Notes: a model not told the origin generated them from the letters alone. A stretch of DNA of 64,000 bases from Deinococcus aerolatus (GCF_014647055.1 NZ_BMOL01000004.1:1-64000), one strand, 5' to 3'; positions 36,078 through 46,241 are shown, counted from the stretch's first letter. Made by a program: numbers and translations.

Positions 36078-36099
36078 TATTATGTCTATAGACATAATA
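36078..36099. promoter_or_regulatory. 22-bp perfect palindrome, likely repressor operator
   Basis: Core TTATGTC-TATA-GACATAA flanked by TA and TA, exactly self-complementary over 22 bases, between divergent genes. The half-site TTATGTC equals that of the Deinococcus RDRM consensus (TTATGTC-ATT-GACATAA as I recall it), but the spacer is 4 bases rather than 3. Candidate binders are the adjacent S24 repressor or DdrO. Confidence 0.75.
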
Positions 36100-36149
36100 C
36101 AAGTGATGTAGATTCCGGTGCTGTTCTCGCCGCCCGCTAGACTCGGGCC

Positions 36150-36860
36150 ATGTCAGGCGAACCTTCCTCACCGGAACTGGCGGCGTGGCTGGGGGCGCGG
36201 CGCACGGCGCTGGGGCTGCAGCAGGGGCAGGTCAGCGCCCGCACCCTGCAGCAGGGCGGCCCGGCCGGGCGCGTCACGCAGCCGTACCTGAGCCGCCTGG
36301 AGCGCGGCGTCCGGCCGCTCTCGGCCCTGACCCCGGCCCGCCAGGACGCCCTGCGCCGCGCCCTGGAGATTCCGGCGGGCGAGTGGGTGGCCCGCACCGG
36401 GCTGCCGCTGCTGCAGGGCGCTCCCAGCGACGACGCCCTGCAGGTGCTGGAACTGATGCGCGTGCCGGTGCGCGCCCTGGCCAGCGCGGGCCTGCCGGTC
36501 ACCGAGGACACTGCTGGCATCATCGATCACGAACTGGTGCCGGCGCGGGACCACCGCCCCGGCATGCTGGTGCTGGAGGTGGGCGGCGACTCCATGACCA
36601 CCGCAGCCGGGGGCGGCATCCGGCCCGGCGACCGCATCTACGTCGATCCCGGTGACCTGGACCTGCGCGAGGGTCTGGTCTACGTGCTGCATGTGTCTGG
36701 CCTGGGGCTGACTGTCAAGCGCCTGCGCCGGTACGGGGCAGGCACCCGCGCGGCGCTGTGGTTGACCAGCGACAACCCGGACCACCCGCCAGTCAAGCCC
36801 GAGGACGTCACGGTGGTGGGCCGCGTGTATTTTCACCAGCCGCGCGGCGTGCGGCTCTAG
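36150..36860 (+). CDS. XRE/S24 self-cleaving repressor (LexA/CI-like)
   Basis: 236 residues. N-terminal helix-turn-helix (about 8-75: WLGARRTALGLQQGQVSART, then QPYLSRLERGVRPLSALTP). The C-terminal S24 domain has serine in VGGDSMTT (Ser148), lysine in GLTVKRLRR (Lys190) and a candidate Ala-Gly cleavage bond at 113-114 (LASAGLPV). The spacing from Ala113 to Ser148 (35) and from Ser to Lys (42) matches LexA/lambda CI, so damage-triggered autocleavage is plausible. An unusual insertion (TAAGGGIRPGDRIYVDP) follows the serine. TAGACT (36138-36143) ends 6 bases before the ATG; leaderless. It is not the main Deinococcus regulator DdrO, which lacks S24. Confidence 0.85.
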   Translation: MSGEPSSPELAAWLGARRTALGLQQGQVSARTLQQGGPAGRVTQPYLSRLERGVRPLSALTPARQDALRRALEIPAGEWVARTGLPLLQGAPSDDALQVLELMRVPVRALASAGLPVTEDTAGIIDHELVPARDHRPGMLVLEVGGDSMTTAAGGGIRPGDRIYVDPGDLDLREGLVYVLHVSGLGLTVKRLRRYGAGTRAALWLTSDNPDHPPVKPEDVTVVGRVYFHQPRGVRL

Positions 36861-36884
36861 GCCCCGGACGCTACAGTTTTCCCT

Positions 36885-37343
36885 GTGTCCGCCGCGCCTC
36901 CCACCACCGTCTTCGTCTACGGCACCCTGATGCCCGGCGAACGCAATGCCCACGTGGCCGCGCAGGGCGGCGCGTTTCGCGCCCAGCCTGCGCGCCTGCC
37001 CGGCCACCGGCTGCTGCACCTGTGGCCCGAGGCGTACCCCGCGGTGGTTCCGGCGGGGGCCGACGCGGCACAGGCCGTGCGCGGGTACGCCCTGACCTAC
37101 GCGCCCGCCGACTGTCCGGTGGCCCTGCCATTTCTGGATGAACTCGAGGGCGTGGACGAGATCCCGCCGCTGTACACCCGGCAACAGGTCACGCTGACGC
37201 TGGAGGGCGGCGAAACCCTGGCCGCCTGGGTCTACCTGTACGCACTGGAGGGCCGCCTCACGCGCCCCGGCGTGAGTGCTGTCGCGGGCGGCGACTGGAC
37301 CACGGTGGCGGACCGCCGCCGCACATCGCAGAGTGACCGCTGA
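36885..37343 (+). CDS. gamma-glutamylcyclotransferase-like (AIG2/GGCT) protein
   Basis: 152 residues, GTG start. The GGCT-like fold is marked by [15 protein letters not shown] at the N-terminus (Tyr-Gly-Thr-Leu substrate loop) and [12 protein letters not shown] with the catalytic Glu. Members open or form 5-oxoproline from gamma-glutamyl amines; the substrate is unknown. TACAGT (36872-36877) ends 7 bases before GTG. The stop codon lies inside a small hairpin (CTGAACG/CGTTCAG, 37340-37358), which may help end transcription. Confidence 0.82.
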   Translation: MSAAPPTTVFVYGTLMPGERNAHVAAQGGAFRAQPARLPGHRLLHLWPEAYPAVVPAGADAAQAVRGYALTYAPADCPVALPFLDELEGVDEIPPLYTRQQVTLTLEGGETLAAWVYLYALEGRLTRPGVSAVAGGDWTTVADRRRTSQSDR

Positions 37344-37373
37344 ACGGAGGGCGTTCAGCACACAGCATTCAAG

Positions 37374-37413
37374 ACAAAACAAAACCGCCGCCCCATGGAC
37401 TTGGGCGGCGGTT
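37374..37413 (-). terminator. rpsO terminator
   Basis: Stem AACCGCCGCCC/GGGGCGGCGGTT followed on the minus strand by TTGTTTTGTC, 18 bases beyond the rpsO stop codon. Confidence 0.85.
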
Positions 37414-37430
37414 CCTGCAAACGCTGGGAC

Positions 37431-37706
<276 letters not shown>

Positions 37707-37836
37707 GGATGTTGCCTCTCTTGTTTGAAGTCCCGCGCGCAGCAGCCCTGGCAAAATCCATCCCGCAGACGCGGGGGCTGGGCCAGACCGCTCGCGGCGG
37801 CAAAGAGGAAGATACCACAGGCGCCCCTGATGTGGG

Positions 37837-37865
37837 TTGACATCGGGTGGGGCCGCCCCTAATAT
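37837..37865 (+). promoter_or_regulatory. tRNA-Leu promoter
   Basis: Consensus -35 TTGACA (37837-37842), a 17-base spacer and -10 TAATAT (37860-37865), 23 bases before the tRNA 5' end. Confidence 0.85.
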
Positions 37866-37887
37866 TGCGTTGCCTCGCTTTACCGTG

Positions 37888-37972
<85 letters not shown>

Positions 37973-37985
37973 ACAGTTCAGGGTC

Positions 37986-38023
37986 AGCGCCGAATGCCTT
38001 TCACGGGGATTCGGCGCTGGCTT
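37986..38023 (+). terminator. tRNA-Leu terminator
   Basis: 10-bp perfect stem AGCGCCGAAT/ATTCGGCGCT followed by GGCTTTTG, 14 bases after the tRNA. It may also serve the convergent GNAT gene. Confidence 0.85.
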
Positions 38024-38031
38024 TTGTGCGC

Positions 38032-38562
38032 TCAGGCGGTGGCGCTGCCCACCGGCAGCCACAGGTGATGCTCGGCCAGGGCGCGGCCTGCCCCGTCGCG
38101 GACGGCGTCGGGCTGCGTGCCCCAGACCCGGAAGCCGTGGCGTTCGTACAGGCGGTGGGCGGCGGCCTGCGTCTCGGTGACCGTCAGGTGGACGGAGGTC
38201 AGGCCGTCCCAGCCGCGCGCGTGGGCCAGGGCCGCCCGCACCAGCGCGTCGCCGCAGCCCTGGCTGCGTGCCCCTGGGGCCACGGACACGCCGAAGATGC
38301 TGGCCCGGTGCCGCAATCTGGGCATTGCTTCGCGGACCAGCGTCAGCAGGCCCACCAGTTCCCCGCCCACGAACGCACCGTAGGTCACCGACGTGTCCCG
38401 GGGCGTGAGCCGCTCGGCAACCGACTCCATCGTCCTGCCCTCAAACTCGGCGGCGGTGGTGAGGAAGGCGTCCGGGTCGCTGAGCAGGGCGGCCAGCCGG
38501 ACCTCGCGGTAGACGGCGGCGTCCCCGGCGGTCAGCAGCCGGACCAGCCGTTCAGCCGACAA
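38032..38562 (-). CDS. GNAT-family N-acetyltransferase
   Basis: 176 residues. Acetyl-CoA binding core: [20 protein letters not shown] (V-x-P-x-x-R-x-x-G-x-G pattern), followed by [20 protein letters not shown] and [13 protein letters not shown]. Substrate unknown. Its start overlaps the end of the upstream nitrilase-family gene by 11 bases, so the two are co-expressed. Confidence 0.87.
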   Translation of the reverse strand: MSAERLVRLLTAGDAAVYREVRLAALLSDPDAFLTTAAEFEGRTMESVAERLTPRDTSVTYGAFVGGELVGLLTLVREAMPRLRHRASIFGVSVAPGARSQGCGDALVRAALAHARGWDGLTSVHLTVTETQAAAHRLYERHGFRVWGTQPDAVRDGAGRALAEHHLWLPVGSATA

Positions 38563-39472
38563 CGCCCGCCCCCAGGATCACGGCCTCGGCGGGGGTGGCC
38601 CGCTTTTCAGCCGCCGTCCGGTCCCGCCAGTTCAGGACGTGGCCGCCCACGCGCACGTCGCGGATCAACTTCAGATCCAGGTCACGGATCAACCAGCCGC
38701 TCCCGTTCCATTCACCCTCGGCCACCACGCCGTCCTCGGGCAGATCGCCATCGGCGGGGGCGTAGATGGCGGCGCGGCCCACGGCGTCCTCCAGGGCGTA
38801 GGACCACGGCGCATCGGCGATCAGCGGGGCGTGGAGGGCGTAGCACTGTCCTTCCAGGGCACGGGCCATGCTGCCCACCCGCACGCGGGTAAAGCCGGCG
38901 CGGCTGCCGGTAAAGGACGGCACCAGCAGCAGTTCGGCGCCGCCCTCGGCCACCCGGCGGGCCAGGCCGGGGAACTCGCTGTCGTAGCAGGTGGCCACCC
39001 CGAACCGCAACGTGTCGCCCCCGCGCAGCGTCAGCGCGAAGACCCGCACGCCCGCGCCGGGCGCGATGTCCCACTCCTCGGCCTCGAAGCGGGTCATCAG
39101 CAATTTGTCCTGCCACGCGTGCGTGCCGTCCGGTGCGAAGACGTGGGCGCGGTTGACGTACCCGCCTGCCCCGGCCACCGGAAAGCTGCCCGCCACGATG
39201 CACAGCGCGTGCTGCCGCGCCAGCCGGGCATGCAGCGCCAGAAATTCGGGCAGCAACGCTTGCAGCGCGGGCCGCATGCCCAGCACGTCGTGGTGCAGCC
39301 CCGGCGGCAGCAGCGCCACCAGTTCCAGCGCCGCGTACTCGGGAAAGACCAGCAGCTCCGCGCCGGCCCCCGCCGCCTCCGCCACCCAGGCGCTGACCTT
39401 GGCCTCGTAGGCCGCCCAGTCCGCCAGAAAATCCACGCCATACGCCGCCGCTGCCACCCGCACCACCGTCAT
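38552..39472 (-). CDS. carbon-nitrogen hydrolase (nitrilase superfamily)
   Basis: 306 residues. Amidase/nitrilase fold with complete catalytic triad: Glu45 ([10 protein letters not shown]), Lys123 (DKLLMTRFE) and Cys162 ([10 protein letters not shown]). It hydrolyses an amide or nitrile bond; substrate not determinable. TAGACT (minus strand, 39479-39484) ends 6 bases before the ATG, giving a leaderless start. Probably operonic with the overlapping GNAT gene. Confidence 0.9.
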   Translation of the reverse strand: MTVVRVAAAAYGVDFLADWAAYEAKVSAWVAEAAGAGAELLVFPEYAALELVALLPPGLHHDVLGMRPALQALLPEFLALHARLARQHALCIVAGSFPVAGAGGYVNRAHVFAPDGTHAWQDKLLMTRFEAEEWDIAPGAGVRVFALTLRGGDTLRFGVATCYDSEFPGLARRVAEGGAELLLVPSFTGSRAGFTRVRVGSMARALEGQCYALHAPLIADAPWSYALEDAVGRAAIYAPADGDLPEDGVVAEGEWNGSGWLIRDLDLKLIRDVRVGGHVLNWRDRTAAEKRATPAEAVILGAGVVG

Positions 39473-39518
39473 GCCCGCAGTCTAGGGCAGGTCAGCGCCG
39501 CGCCCGGTGCATCTCCTC

Positions 39519-39553
39519 TCAATGCGCACTGGCCCATCAATGCGCTCTGGCCC
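39519..39553. repeat. two tandem 17-bp repeats
   Basis: TCAATGCGCACTGGCCC (39519-39535) and TCAATGCGCTCTGGCCC (39537-39553), one mismatch, period 18. They lie in the 240-base region between the nitrilase-family gene and the COG0212-like gene, where nothing else was seen. Confidence 0.6.
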
Positions 39554-39712
39554 GCCGCCCGGTCAATCCGGCGGTGGACTGCCCCAGGCTGTCGGCTGCC
39601 TGCCCGGTCCCCGTGCCCGCCGCGATGGTCCCGGGAGAGAAGACGCACCACAGGGTCACGTCGGTGAAGGGACCGTCGGTGGTCATCAGTGTGGCGCTAC
39701 CCTGGGCACACA

Positions 39713-40327
39713 ATGGACCCCCTCCTGCCCGGTGCGTACCGCGAACAGCTGTGGACGGCCCTGATGCGGGCGCGGGCCTGCGCCTACCCGCTGCCGCCAC
39801 ACGGCCGCCACCCCAATTTCATCGGCGCCCGGCAGGCGGCCGCGCAGCTGCTCGCGCACCCGCAGGTCGCGGGGCTGGGCACGCTGATCGTCGGTCCCGA
39901 ACGGGCGCTGTACCCGCTGCGGAAGCTGGCGCTGCAGGCGGGCATGACGCTGTACGTGCCGAACCAGAAGAAAGAGGCCCGCGCCGGGCAGCTGTGGTAC
40001 TGGCGCCTGCGGGACCCGGCCGGCGCCCGCCTGAGCGCCATGCCGCGCGTGGGCGAGCCGGCCCTGTCGCTGCCCGGCCGCCTGACCCTGGAGGGCGCGC
40101 AGGCCGCCGTGCTGGCCAGCGTGGCGGTGGGCTGGGACGGCGCGCGGCTGGGCAAGGGCTTCGGCTGGGGAGCGCGCGGCCTGGGCCTGGGCCTGCCGGA
40201 ATACACGCTGGCGCATCCGCTGATGCTGAGCCCCACGCTGCCCTGCCCCGCCGACTCCCGCGTGGTCCTGATCGGCACGCCGGACGCGGTGCTGGAAGTT
40301 TCCGGTTCCCCGTTCCCGGCCAGCTGA
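39713..40327 (+). CDS. COG0212-like 5-formyltetrahydrofolate cyclo-ligase homologue
   Basis: 204 residues. Resembles the 5-formyl-THF cyclo-ligase superfamily in layout: ACAYPLPPHGRHPNFIGARQ, TLYVPNQKKEARAGQLWYW and the GARLGKGFGWGARGLGLG loop, which corresponds to the RLGxGxGYYD substrate/ATP loop but lacks the tyrosine-aspartate end. True cyclo-ligases convert 5-formyl-THF to methenyl-THF with ATP; COG0212-type proteins may have a different folate or thiamine-related role. Start ATG 39713 with TACCCT (39698-39703) nine bases upstream. Confidence 0.65.
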   Translation: MDPLLPGAYREQLWTALMRARACAYPLPPHGRHPNFIGARQAAAQLLAHPQVAGLGTLIVGPERALYPLRKLALQAGMTLYVPNQKKEARAGQLWYWRLRDPAGARLSAMPRVGEPALSLPGRLTLEGAQAAVLASVAVGWDGARLGKGFGWGARGLGLGLPEYTLAHPLMLSPTLPCPADSRVVLIGTPDAVLEVSGSPFPAS

Positions 40328-40372
40328 GCGCCCGGTGGGAACCCCCCGGCCCCAAACCGCGTACCCTGACCC

Positions 40373-40990
40373 ATGACCAAGCCAAACACCCCCAACGTTC
40401 TTGTACCTGCCCTGATCACGGTGGCAGGCGTGGGCCTGGCCGCCGGGGCCGCCTACCTGGCCCGCCAGCGCAAGGGCGAGGTCAAGGACTTCGTGGTCTC
40501 GCGCGTGCTGGAAGCCCCCGCCGGGCGCAGCAGCTACACCGATCTGGGCCAGGGCCTGGAACGCGGCGGCACCGCCCTGGCCGGACGCGCCGCGCGGGCC
40601 GCCGACACCCCGGCCAACCGCGAGGTGCTGGCCCACATCATCGGCATCGAGCGCTGGGGCCAGGACCGGCTGCGGGCGGCGCTGGGCCGCGCGACCTACC
40701 AGTCCGACACCTACCACGCCTACCGCCCCGCGCCGGACGCCAGCCTGACGGACCTGCGGGACCTGCTGTCTCAGACCCGTTCCGGCACCGTCGATCTGGC
40801 CCGGCAGCTGCACGCCAACCCGCCGGAGGACGGCGATACCGTGAACCACAACGGCCTGGGGCCGCTGACCGCCAAGGCGTGGCTGCGCTACCTGACCCAG
40901 CACGCGGACCTGGAAAGCCGCCGGCTGCGCGGCGCGAAGGAGGAGGCCAGAGAGGGACAGGAGGTCATGCCCGAAGCGGCGCCGTCCTGA
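40373..40990 (+). CDS. DinB-like four-helix protein with N-terminal membrane anchor
   Basis: 205 residues. N-terminal helix (VLVPALITVAGVGLAAGAAY) then a helical domain of DinB/DUF664 character. Potential metal-binding histidines occur in EVLAHIIGIERWGQDRL and TAKAWLRYLTQHADLESRRL, with the asparagine-histidine of VNHNGLGPL between them. DinB-family proteins are often thiol-dependent metalloenzymes and are numerous in deinococci; function here unknown. TACCCT (40362-40367) ends 5 bases before the ATG. Confidence 0.65.
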   Translation: MTKPNTPNVLVPALITVAGVGLAAGAAYLARQRKGEVKDFVVSRVLEAPAGRSSYTDLGQGLERGGTALAGRAARAADTPANREVLAHIIGIERWGQDRLRAALGRATYQSDTYHAYRPAPDASLTDLRDLLSQTRSGTVDLARQLHANPPEDGDTVNHNGLGPLTAKAWLRYLTQHADLESRRLRGAKEEAREGQEVMPEAAPS

Positions 40991-41064
40991 CCTGTGGGGG
41001 CCGCCTCTGGTTTTCAGGTCCGCGCAGAAAACTGTAAGACCCCCGCCGCTAGGCTGAGCCCCAG

Positions 41065-42144
41065 ATGAGTGTTCTGAACAGCGTTTTGGCTGCGATTGTC
41101 AAGGACCGGGCCAGCGACATCCACCTGCGGGTGGGCAGCGCGCCGGCAGGGCGTGTGGGGGGTCTGATCAAGCGCTACGGCGAGAGCCGCCTGTCGCCCG
41201 ATCACGTCGCGGACTTCGCCCGCGAGATGATGACGCCCGCCATGTGGGACCACTTCCAGACAACCCGCGAGGCGGATTTTGCCTACGGCGTCGCCGGGGT
41301 GGCGCGCTTCCGGGTCAACGCCTACTTCCAGCGCGGCACGGTGGGCCTGATCATGCGCGTGATCGAGGACAAGCCCATTCCCACCTTCGAGCAGCTGGGC
41401 CTGCCGCAGGACACCTTCACGGCGCTCACCGAGCATGAGCGCGGTCTGGTGCTGGTCACCGGCCCCACCGGTAGCGGCAAGACCACCACGCTGGCCAGCA
41501 TGATTGACCACATCAACGCCACCCAGCCGGTCAACATCGTGACCCTGGAAGACCCGGTCGAGGTGCTGCACCGCGACCGCATGGCTATGATCAGCCAGCG
41601 CGAACTGGGCCTCGACACCCTGAGCTTCACGGCGGGCCTGCGCGCCAGCATGCGCCAGGACCCCGACATCATCCTGATCGGCGAGATGCGCGACAAGGAA
41701 ACGGTCGAGGCGGCCCTGAGCGCCGCGCAGACCGGACACCTGGTCTTTTCCACGCTGCACACCCAGGACGCGGTGCGGACCGTCAACCGCATCATTGATT
41801 TCTTCGCCCCGCACGAGCGCCTGCAGGTGCGCCGCAGCCTGTCGGAGTCCATGGTGGGCATCGTCAGCCAGCGCCTGCTGCCGCGCGTGGACGGGGGCCG
41901 GGTGCTGGGGCTGGAGATTCTGCTGGGCACGCCCACCATCCGCGAGTGCATCAAGGACCCCGAGCGCACCGAGGAGATCAAGCAGGCGCTGATCGAGGGC
42001 AGCGCGCACGGCATGCACACCTTCGATCAGCACCTGGCCGCGCTGGTCCAGGACGGTCAGATCAGCGCCGAGGACGCCATGGCCACCGCCACCAGCCCGC
42101 ACGAGCTCAAGCTGTTCATGATGCGCCACCAGTTCGCGTCCTGA
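41065..42144 (+). CDS. pilT: twitching motility ATPase PilT
   Basis: 359 residues. Hexameric ATPase that powers type IV pilus retraction (twitching, DNA uptake). Motifs: [19 protein letters not shown], Walker [14 protein letters not shown] (near 133-141), Asp box [11 protein letters not shown], Walker [16 protein letters not shown], His box [14 protein letters not shown]; the near-C-terminal retraction motif is AIRECI-like (TIRECIKDP). TAGGCT (41050-41055) lies nine bases before the ATG. Confidence 0.94.
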   Translation: MSVLNSVLAAIVKDRASDIHLRVGSAPAGRVGGLIKRYGESRLSPDHVADFAREMMTPAMWDHFQTTREADFAYGVAGVARFRVNAYFQRGTVGLIMRVIEDKPIPTFEQLGLPQDTFTALTEHERGLVLVTGPTGSGKTTTLASMIDHINATQPVNIVTLEDPVEVLHRDRMAMISQRELGLDTLSFTAGLRASMRQDPDIILIGEMRDKETVEAALSAAQTGHLVFSTLHTQDAVRTVNRIIDFFAPHERLQVRRSLSESMVGIVSQRLLPRVDGGRVLGLEILLGTPTIRECIKDPERTEEIKQALIEGSAHGMHTFDQHLAALVQDGQISAEDAMATATSPHELKLFMMRHQFAS

Positions 42145-42189
42145 GCGGCGCTGACCCGGAAGGGGACCCGGCAGCCTAGACTCTGCCCC

Positions 42190-42939
42190 ATGGTCATCAA
42201 GTACGGCGGCAACGCCATGAAAAGCCTGGAACTGCGCCGCGCCGTGGCGGCCGAGATCGCCGCGCTGCGCGGGGAGCACCTGCCGGTGGTGGTTCACGGC
42301 GGCGGGCCCTTCATCGAGCGCGAACTGACGGCGCGTGGACTGCTCAGCACCTTCAAAGGTGGACTGCGCGTCACGCCGCCGGAACTGATGGACGTCGTGG
42401 AGATGGCGCTGTGCGCGCTGAACAAGCGCCTCAGTCAGGACGTGGGGGGGGCGGTGGGGCTGATGGGCCGCGACAGCGATCTGCTGCGCGCCGAGACGTT
42501 CGATCCCGCGCTGGGGCGGGTGGGCCGCGTGACCGGGGTGAACGCCGACCTGCTGCGGACCCTGCTGGGCGCGGGCCTGACCCCGGTCCTGGGCTGCGTT
42601 GCCGTGGGGCCGGACGGCGAGGCGCTGAACGTCAACGCCGACACCGCCGCCGGCGCGGTGGCCGGGGCACTGGGGGTGGGCATCGTGTTCCTGACGGACG
42701 TGGACGGGGTGTACCGCGACTACCCCGATCCGGACAGCCGCGCCGCCCACCTGAGCCGCGCCGAGGCCGAGGTCGGCATCGCCCAGGGCTGGATTGCCGG
42801 GGGCATGATTCCCAAGGTCCGCGCGGCGCTGGACGCCCTGCAACGCGGCGCGCCGTTTGCCACGGTGGCCAGCGGCATGACGGCGGGCGTGCTGGCGGCA
42901 GCCGCGCGCGGCGAGGCCGGGACGCGCCTCACGCCGTGA
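42190..42939 (+). CDS. argB: acetylglutamate kinase
   Basis: 249 residues. Phosphorylates N-acetyl-L-glutamate in arginine biosynthesis. Amino-acid kinase fold: [59 protein letters not shown] and [24 protein letters not shown] (42177-42182) ends 7 bases before the ATG; leaderless. No other arg genes are adjacent. Confidence 0.95.
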   Translation: MVIKYGGNAMKSLELRRAVAAEIAALRGEHLPVVVHGGGPFIERELTARGLLSTFKGGLRVTPPELMDVVEMALCALNKRLSQDVGGAVGLMGRDSDLLRAETFDPALGRVGRVTGVNADLLRTLLGAGLTPVLGCVAVGPDGEALNVNADTAAGAVAGALGVGIVFLTDVDGVYRDYPDPDSRAAHLSRAEAEVGIAQGWIAGGMIPKVRAALDALQRGAPFATVASGMTAGVLAAAARGEAGTRLTP

Positions 42940-43047
42940 GCCTCCGGGTGTGCGGCCAGGGGGACCGTTTGTAAAAAATCTCTCGTTCCCGGCCGCAGGG
43001 CTTAGACTGCGGGAGCCACACTCCGGGCAGAGGGGGCGAGTGGGACC

Positions 43048-46000
43048 GTGCCGGAACTCGAGATTCAGCTGCTGGGCGGCTTTCACCTGGTCCACCGCGG
43101 GCAGCCCCTGACCACCCTGAGCGCCCCACGTCAGCAGGCGCTGCTGGCGTGGCTGCTGCTGCATCCAGACGGTCCCCAGCCGCGCCGGCAGATCGCTGGG
43201 GCCCTGTGGCCTGACTCGGGCGAGGCGCAGGCGCTGACCAACCTGCGCCGCGAACTGCACCACCTGCGGCGTGGCCTGCCCGGCGCCGGGCGGTACCTGG
43301 ACATCACGGGGCAGACCCTGCGCTGGCGCCACGACGCGCCCTGCGCCCTGGACGTCCGGGACTTCCAGCAGGCCCTGGAGGCCGGCCCGGCTGGTCTGGA
43401 ACGGGCTGCGGCGCTGTACCGGGGCGAGCTGCTGTACGCGGCGGAAGACGGGTGGCTGGAGGGTCACCGCCAGGCGCTGCACGGACAGGCCGTGGCGGTG
43501 CTGGAGCAGCTGGCCGCGCAGCTGGAGCACGCCGGCGAGGGCACGCGGGCGCTGCAGGTGCTGGAGCGGCTTCTGACCCTGGAGCCGCTGCGCGAGACGG
43601 CCTACGCGCAGCTGATGCGGCTGCAGCTGGCCGGGGGCAACGCGGCGGCGGCGCGGCAGACCTATGGCCGCTGCGCGGCGCTGCTGCAGGCCGAGCTGGG
43701 CGTGCGCCCCGGCCCGGTGGTGGAGGCGGAGTACGCGGCCTTGCAGGGCGGCGCGGCGGGTCCGCCCCCACCACCTGCCGGCGAACGGCCGCTGATTGGC
43801 CGCCGCGCGGAATGGCAGCAGCTTCTGCGGGTGTGGCGCGGGGCTGCGGCCGGCACCTCGCAGGTCCTGCTGATCGCCGGCGAGGCGGGCATCGGCAAGA
43901 CGCGGCTGGCCGACGCCCTGCTGGCGCTGGCGGCCTCACAGGGGGCGGTGGCGGCCCGCACCCGCTGCTACGCCGCCGAGGGCCGGCTGGCCTACGCGCC
44001 CATCGGCGAGTGGCTGCGCAGTCCGGCGCTGCAGGCGGGCCTGACCCAGCTGGGTGAGCCGTGGCGGGGCGAACTGGCGCGGCTGCTGCCTGAACTGGCG
44101 CCGCCACAGGCCGTGCCGGTGCCCGAGTTGCCCAGCCAGGGCTGGCAGCGCCAGCGGCTGTTCGAGGCGCTGGCCCGCGCCTTTCTGGTGGGCGGCAGGC
44201 CGACGCTGCTGCTGCTCGACGACCTGCAGTGGTGCGACCGCGACACGCTGGAGTGGCTGCACTACCTGCTGCGCTTTGCCCCCGCCGCGCCGCTGCTGCT
44301 GCTGTGCACCCTGCGCCGCGAGGACCTGGCCGTCCGCCCGGCGGTGCAGGCCTTCTTGCGGGACCACCAGCAGCGCGGACTGCTGGAGCGCACCGAACTC
44401 GGGCCGCTGGGGGCCGCCGAGACGGCGGCGCTTGCCGTGTCGGTCTCGGCGGAGGCGCTGTCCCCACAGGCGCAGGCGCAGCTGTTCGAGGCCACCGAGG
44501 GCCAGCCGCTGTTTGTGGTCGAGGCGGTGCGGGCCGGCCTGACCGTCAACGCCGGGGACGGCTCACTGGTTTTCCCGCCGTCTGCGCGGGTGCAGGCCAT
44601 CATCGCCGCGCGGCTTGGGCAGCTGTCCGGCCCCGCGCGCGATGTCGCGCAGCTGGCCGCCACCATCGGGCGGGCCTTTGCCTTCGACGTGCTGCGCGAG
44701 GCCAGCGATCTGGAAGAGGGCGCGCTGGTGGCGGCGCTGGACGAGTTGTGGCAGCGTGCGGTGGTGCGCGAACAGCCCGGTTCCGGCGGCACCTACGACT
44801 TCACGCACGACCGGCTGCGCGAGGGCGCCGCCCAGGGGCTCAGCCCGGCCCGCCGGCGGCTGCTGCACCGGCGGGTGGCCCAGGCGCTGGAACTGCGGCA
44901 CGCGCCGGACCTGGGCGGCGTGGCGGCCCAGCTGGCCGCCCACCACGAACAGGCCGGGCAGCCGGAGCAGGCGGTCACGTTTGCCCTGCGGGCAGCGCAG
45001 CGGGCCAACGCGGTCTCGGCCAGCCAGCAGGCCATCGTCCTGGCCGGGCGGGCGCTGCAGCAGCTCCGGCAGCTTCCGCCCGGCGCGGGCCGGGACCGGC
45101 ACGAACTCGGCGCCCACACCAGCCTGGCCGCGGCCTTTACCGCCCTGAAAGGCTTCGCCTCTCCTGAGCTGGAAGGCGCCCTGAACCACGCCCTGGGGCT
45201 GGCGGAGAAACTGGGCGACGAGGGGGCGGTTATCGCCAGCCTGTGGGGCCTGTATGCGCTGCACCTCGTCCGGGGCAACGTGGCCCTGTCGCGCCGGCTG
45301 GCCGAGCGGGCGCTGGCCCTGGCCGGGAACCACGGCGGGCGGCTGACCGACTGCCATCAGGCGCTGGGCGGCGTGGACCAGATCGAGGGCCGGCTGGTCA
45401 GCGCCGCCCAGCACTTCGGCATTGCCAACCGGCTGTACCACCAGAACGGCCAGCGCCGGGTCCTGTTCGGGGCGGACGTGGGGGCCTTCAGCCTGTCCTG
45501 GGGGGCGCACGGCCTGTGGCTTCAGGGCGACGTCGGGCAGGCGCGGGAACATGTGGCGCGGGCCGCCGCCATTGCCGCGGAGCTGGACCATCCCTTCACG
45601 GTGATGCAGACCGTGGCCTACCGCGCCATCTCGCAGCAGCTGGAGCGCGATCTGGACGCCGCCTGGGCCAGTGCCGAGGCGGCGGTGGCCGGCTGCCAGC
45701 ACCACAACATCGCGTACTACCACGAGTGGGGCATGATCGTGGGCGGCTGGGTCCTGGCGCAGCGCGGCGAGGGGCAGGCCGGTCTGGCCCGCATCCAGCG
45801 GGGCCTGGAGGCGCTGCGTCAGCAGGACGCGGCGCTGCGCCGGCCGTACTACCTGGCGCTGCTGGCCGAGACGCAGCTGCACCTCGGGCAACCGGAAGCG
45901 GCGCGGGCCACGCTGGACAGCGCCCAGGCCATGGTGGGCCAGAACGGAGAGGTGTGGTACCTGCCTGAACTGTACCGGCTGCGTGGCCTGACCCGCCCGC

Positions 46001-46224
46001 CAGAGGCCGAGGTCTGGTTCCGGCGCGCCCACGCGCTGGCCCAGAAGCAGGGCAGCCGCTCGCTGGAGCTGCGCGCAGTGACCAGCCTGGCAGGGCACCT
46101 GCACCTGCAGGGCCGGTCCCCGGAGGCCGCCGCGGTGCTGGACCCGGTTCAGGCCGCCTTCCCCGAACGGCTGGTGACGCCCGACCTGGGCGCGGCGCGG
46201 GCGCTGCTGCAGCGGCTGTCCTGA
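43048..46224 (+). CDS. BTAD/SARP-type AAA transcriptional activator
   Basis: 1058 residues, GTG start. OmpR-type winged helix (about 1-95: RQQALLAWLLLHPDG, PRRQIAGALWPD, LTNLRRELHHLRRGL), BTAD domain (about 100-235: LERAAALYRGELLYAAED, RALQVLERLLTLEPLRETAY), then an ATPase of the STAND type (Walker A GEAGIGKTRLAD near 276; Walker B TLLLLDDLQWCDRDTLEWL near 386). A C-terminal half of TPR-like helices follows. Such large proteins sense a ligand and activate adjacent genes through direct repeats; GAACG repeats precede the cupin-flavoenzyme pair downstream. A TAGACT box (43003-43008), a ~35-base leader and GAGGGGG before GTG indicate a normal leadered message. Confidence 0.9.
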   Translation: MPELEIQLLGGFHLVHRGQPLTTLSAPRQQALLAWLLLHPDGPQPRRQIAGALWPDSGEAQALTNLRRELHHLRRGLPGAGRYLDITGQTLRWRHDAPCALDVRDFQQALEAGPAGLERAAALYRGELLYAAEDGWLEGHRQALHGQAVAVLEQLAAQLEHAGEGTRALQVLERLLTLEPLRETAYAQLMRLQLAGGNAAAARQTYGRCAALLQAELGVRPGPVVEAEYAALQGGAAGPPPPPAGERPLIGRRAEWQQLLRVWRGAAAGTSQVLLIAGEAGIGKTRLADALLALAASQGAVAARTRCYAAEGRLAYAPIGEWLRSPALQAGLTQLGEPWRGELARLLPELAPPQAVPVPELPSQGWQRQRLFEALARAFLVGGRPTLLLLDDLQWCDRDTLEWLHYLLRFAPAAPLLLLCTLRREDLAVRPAVQAFLRDHQQRGLLERTELGPLGAAETAALAVSVSAEALSPQAQAQLFEATEGQPLFVVEAVRAGLTVNAGDGSLVFPPSARVQAIIAARLGQLSGPARDVAQLAATIGRAFAFDVLREASDLEEGALVAALDELWQRAVVREQPGSGGTYDFTHDRLREGAAQGLSPARRRLLHRRVAQALELRHAPDLGGVAAQLAAHHEQAGQPEQAVTFALRAAQRANAVSASQQAIVLAGRALQQLRQLPPGAGRDRHELGAHTSLAAAFTALKGFASPELEGALNHALGLAEKLGDEGAVIASLWGLYALHLVRGNVALSRRLAERALALAGNHGGRLTDCHQALGGVDQIEGRLVSAAQHFGIANRLYHQNGQRRVLFGADVGAFSLSWGAHGLWLQGDVGQAREHVARAAAIAAELDHPFTVMQTVAYRAISQQLERDLDAAWASAEAAVAGCQHHNIAYYHEWGMIVGGWVLAQRGEGQAGLARIQRGLEALRQQDAALRRPYYLALLAETQLHLGQPEAARATLDSAQAMVGQNGEVWYLPELYRLRGLTRPPEAEVWFRRAHALAQKQGSRSLELRAVTSLAGHLHLQGRSPEAAAVLDPVQAAFPERLVTPDLGAARALLQRLS

Positions 46225-46241
46225 CGGCCTGGGCCGCCTCT

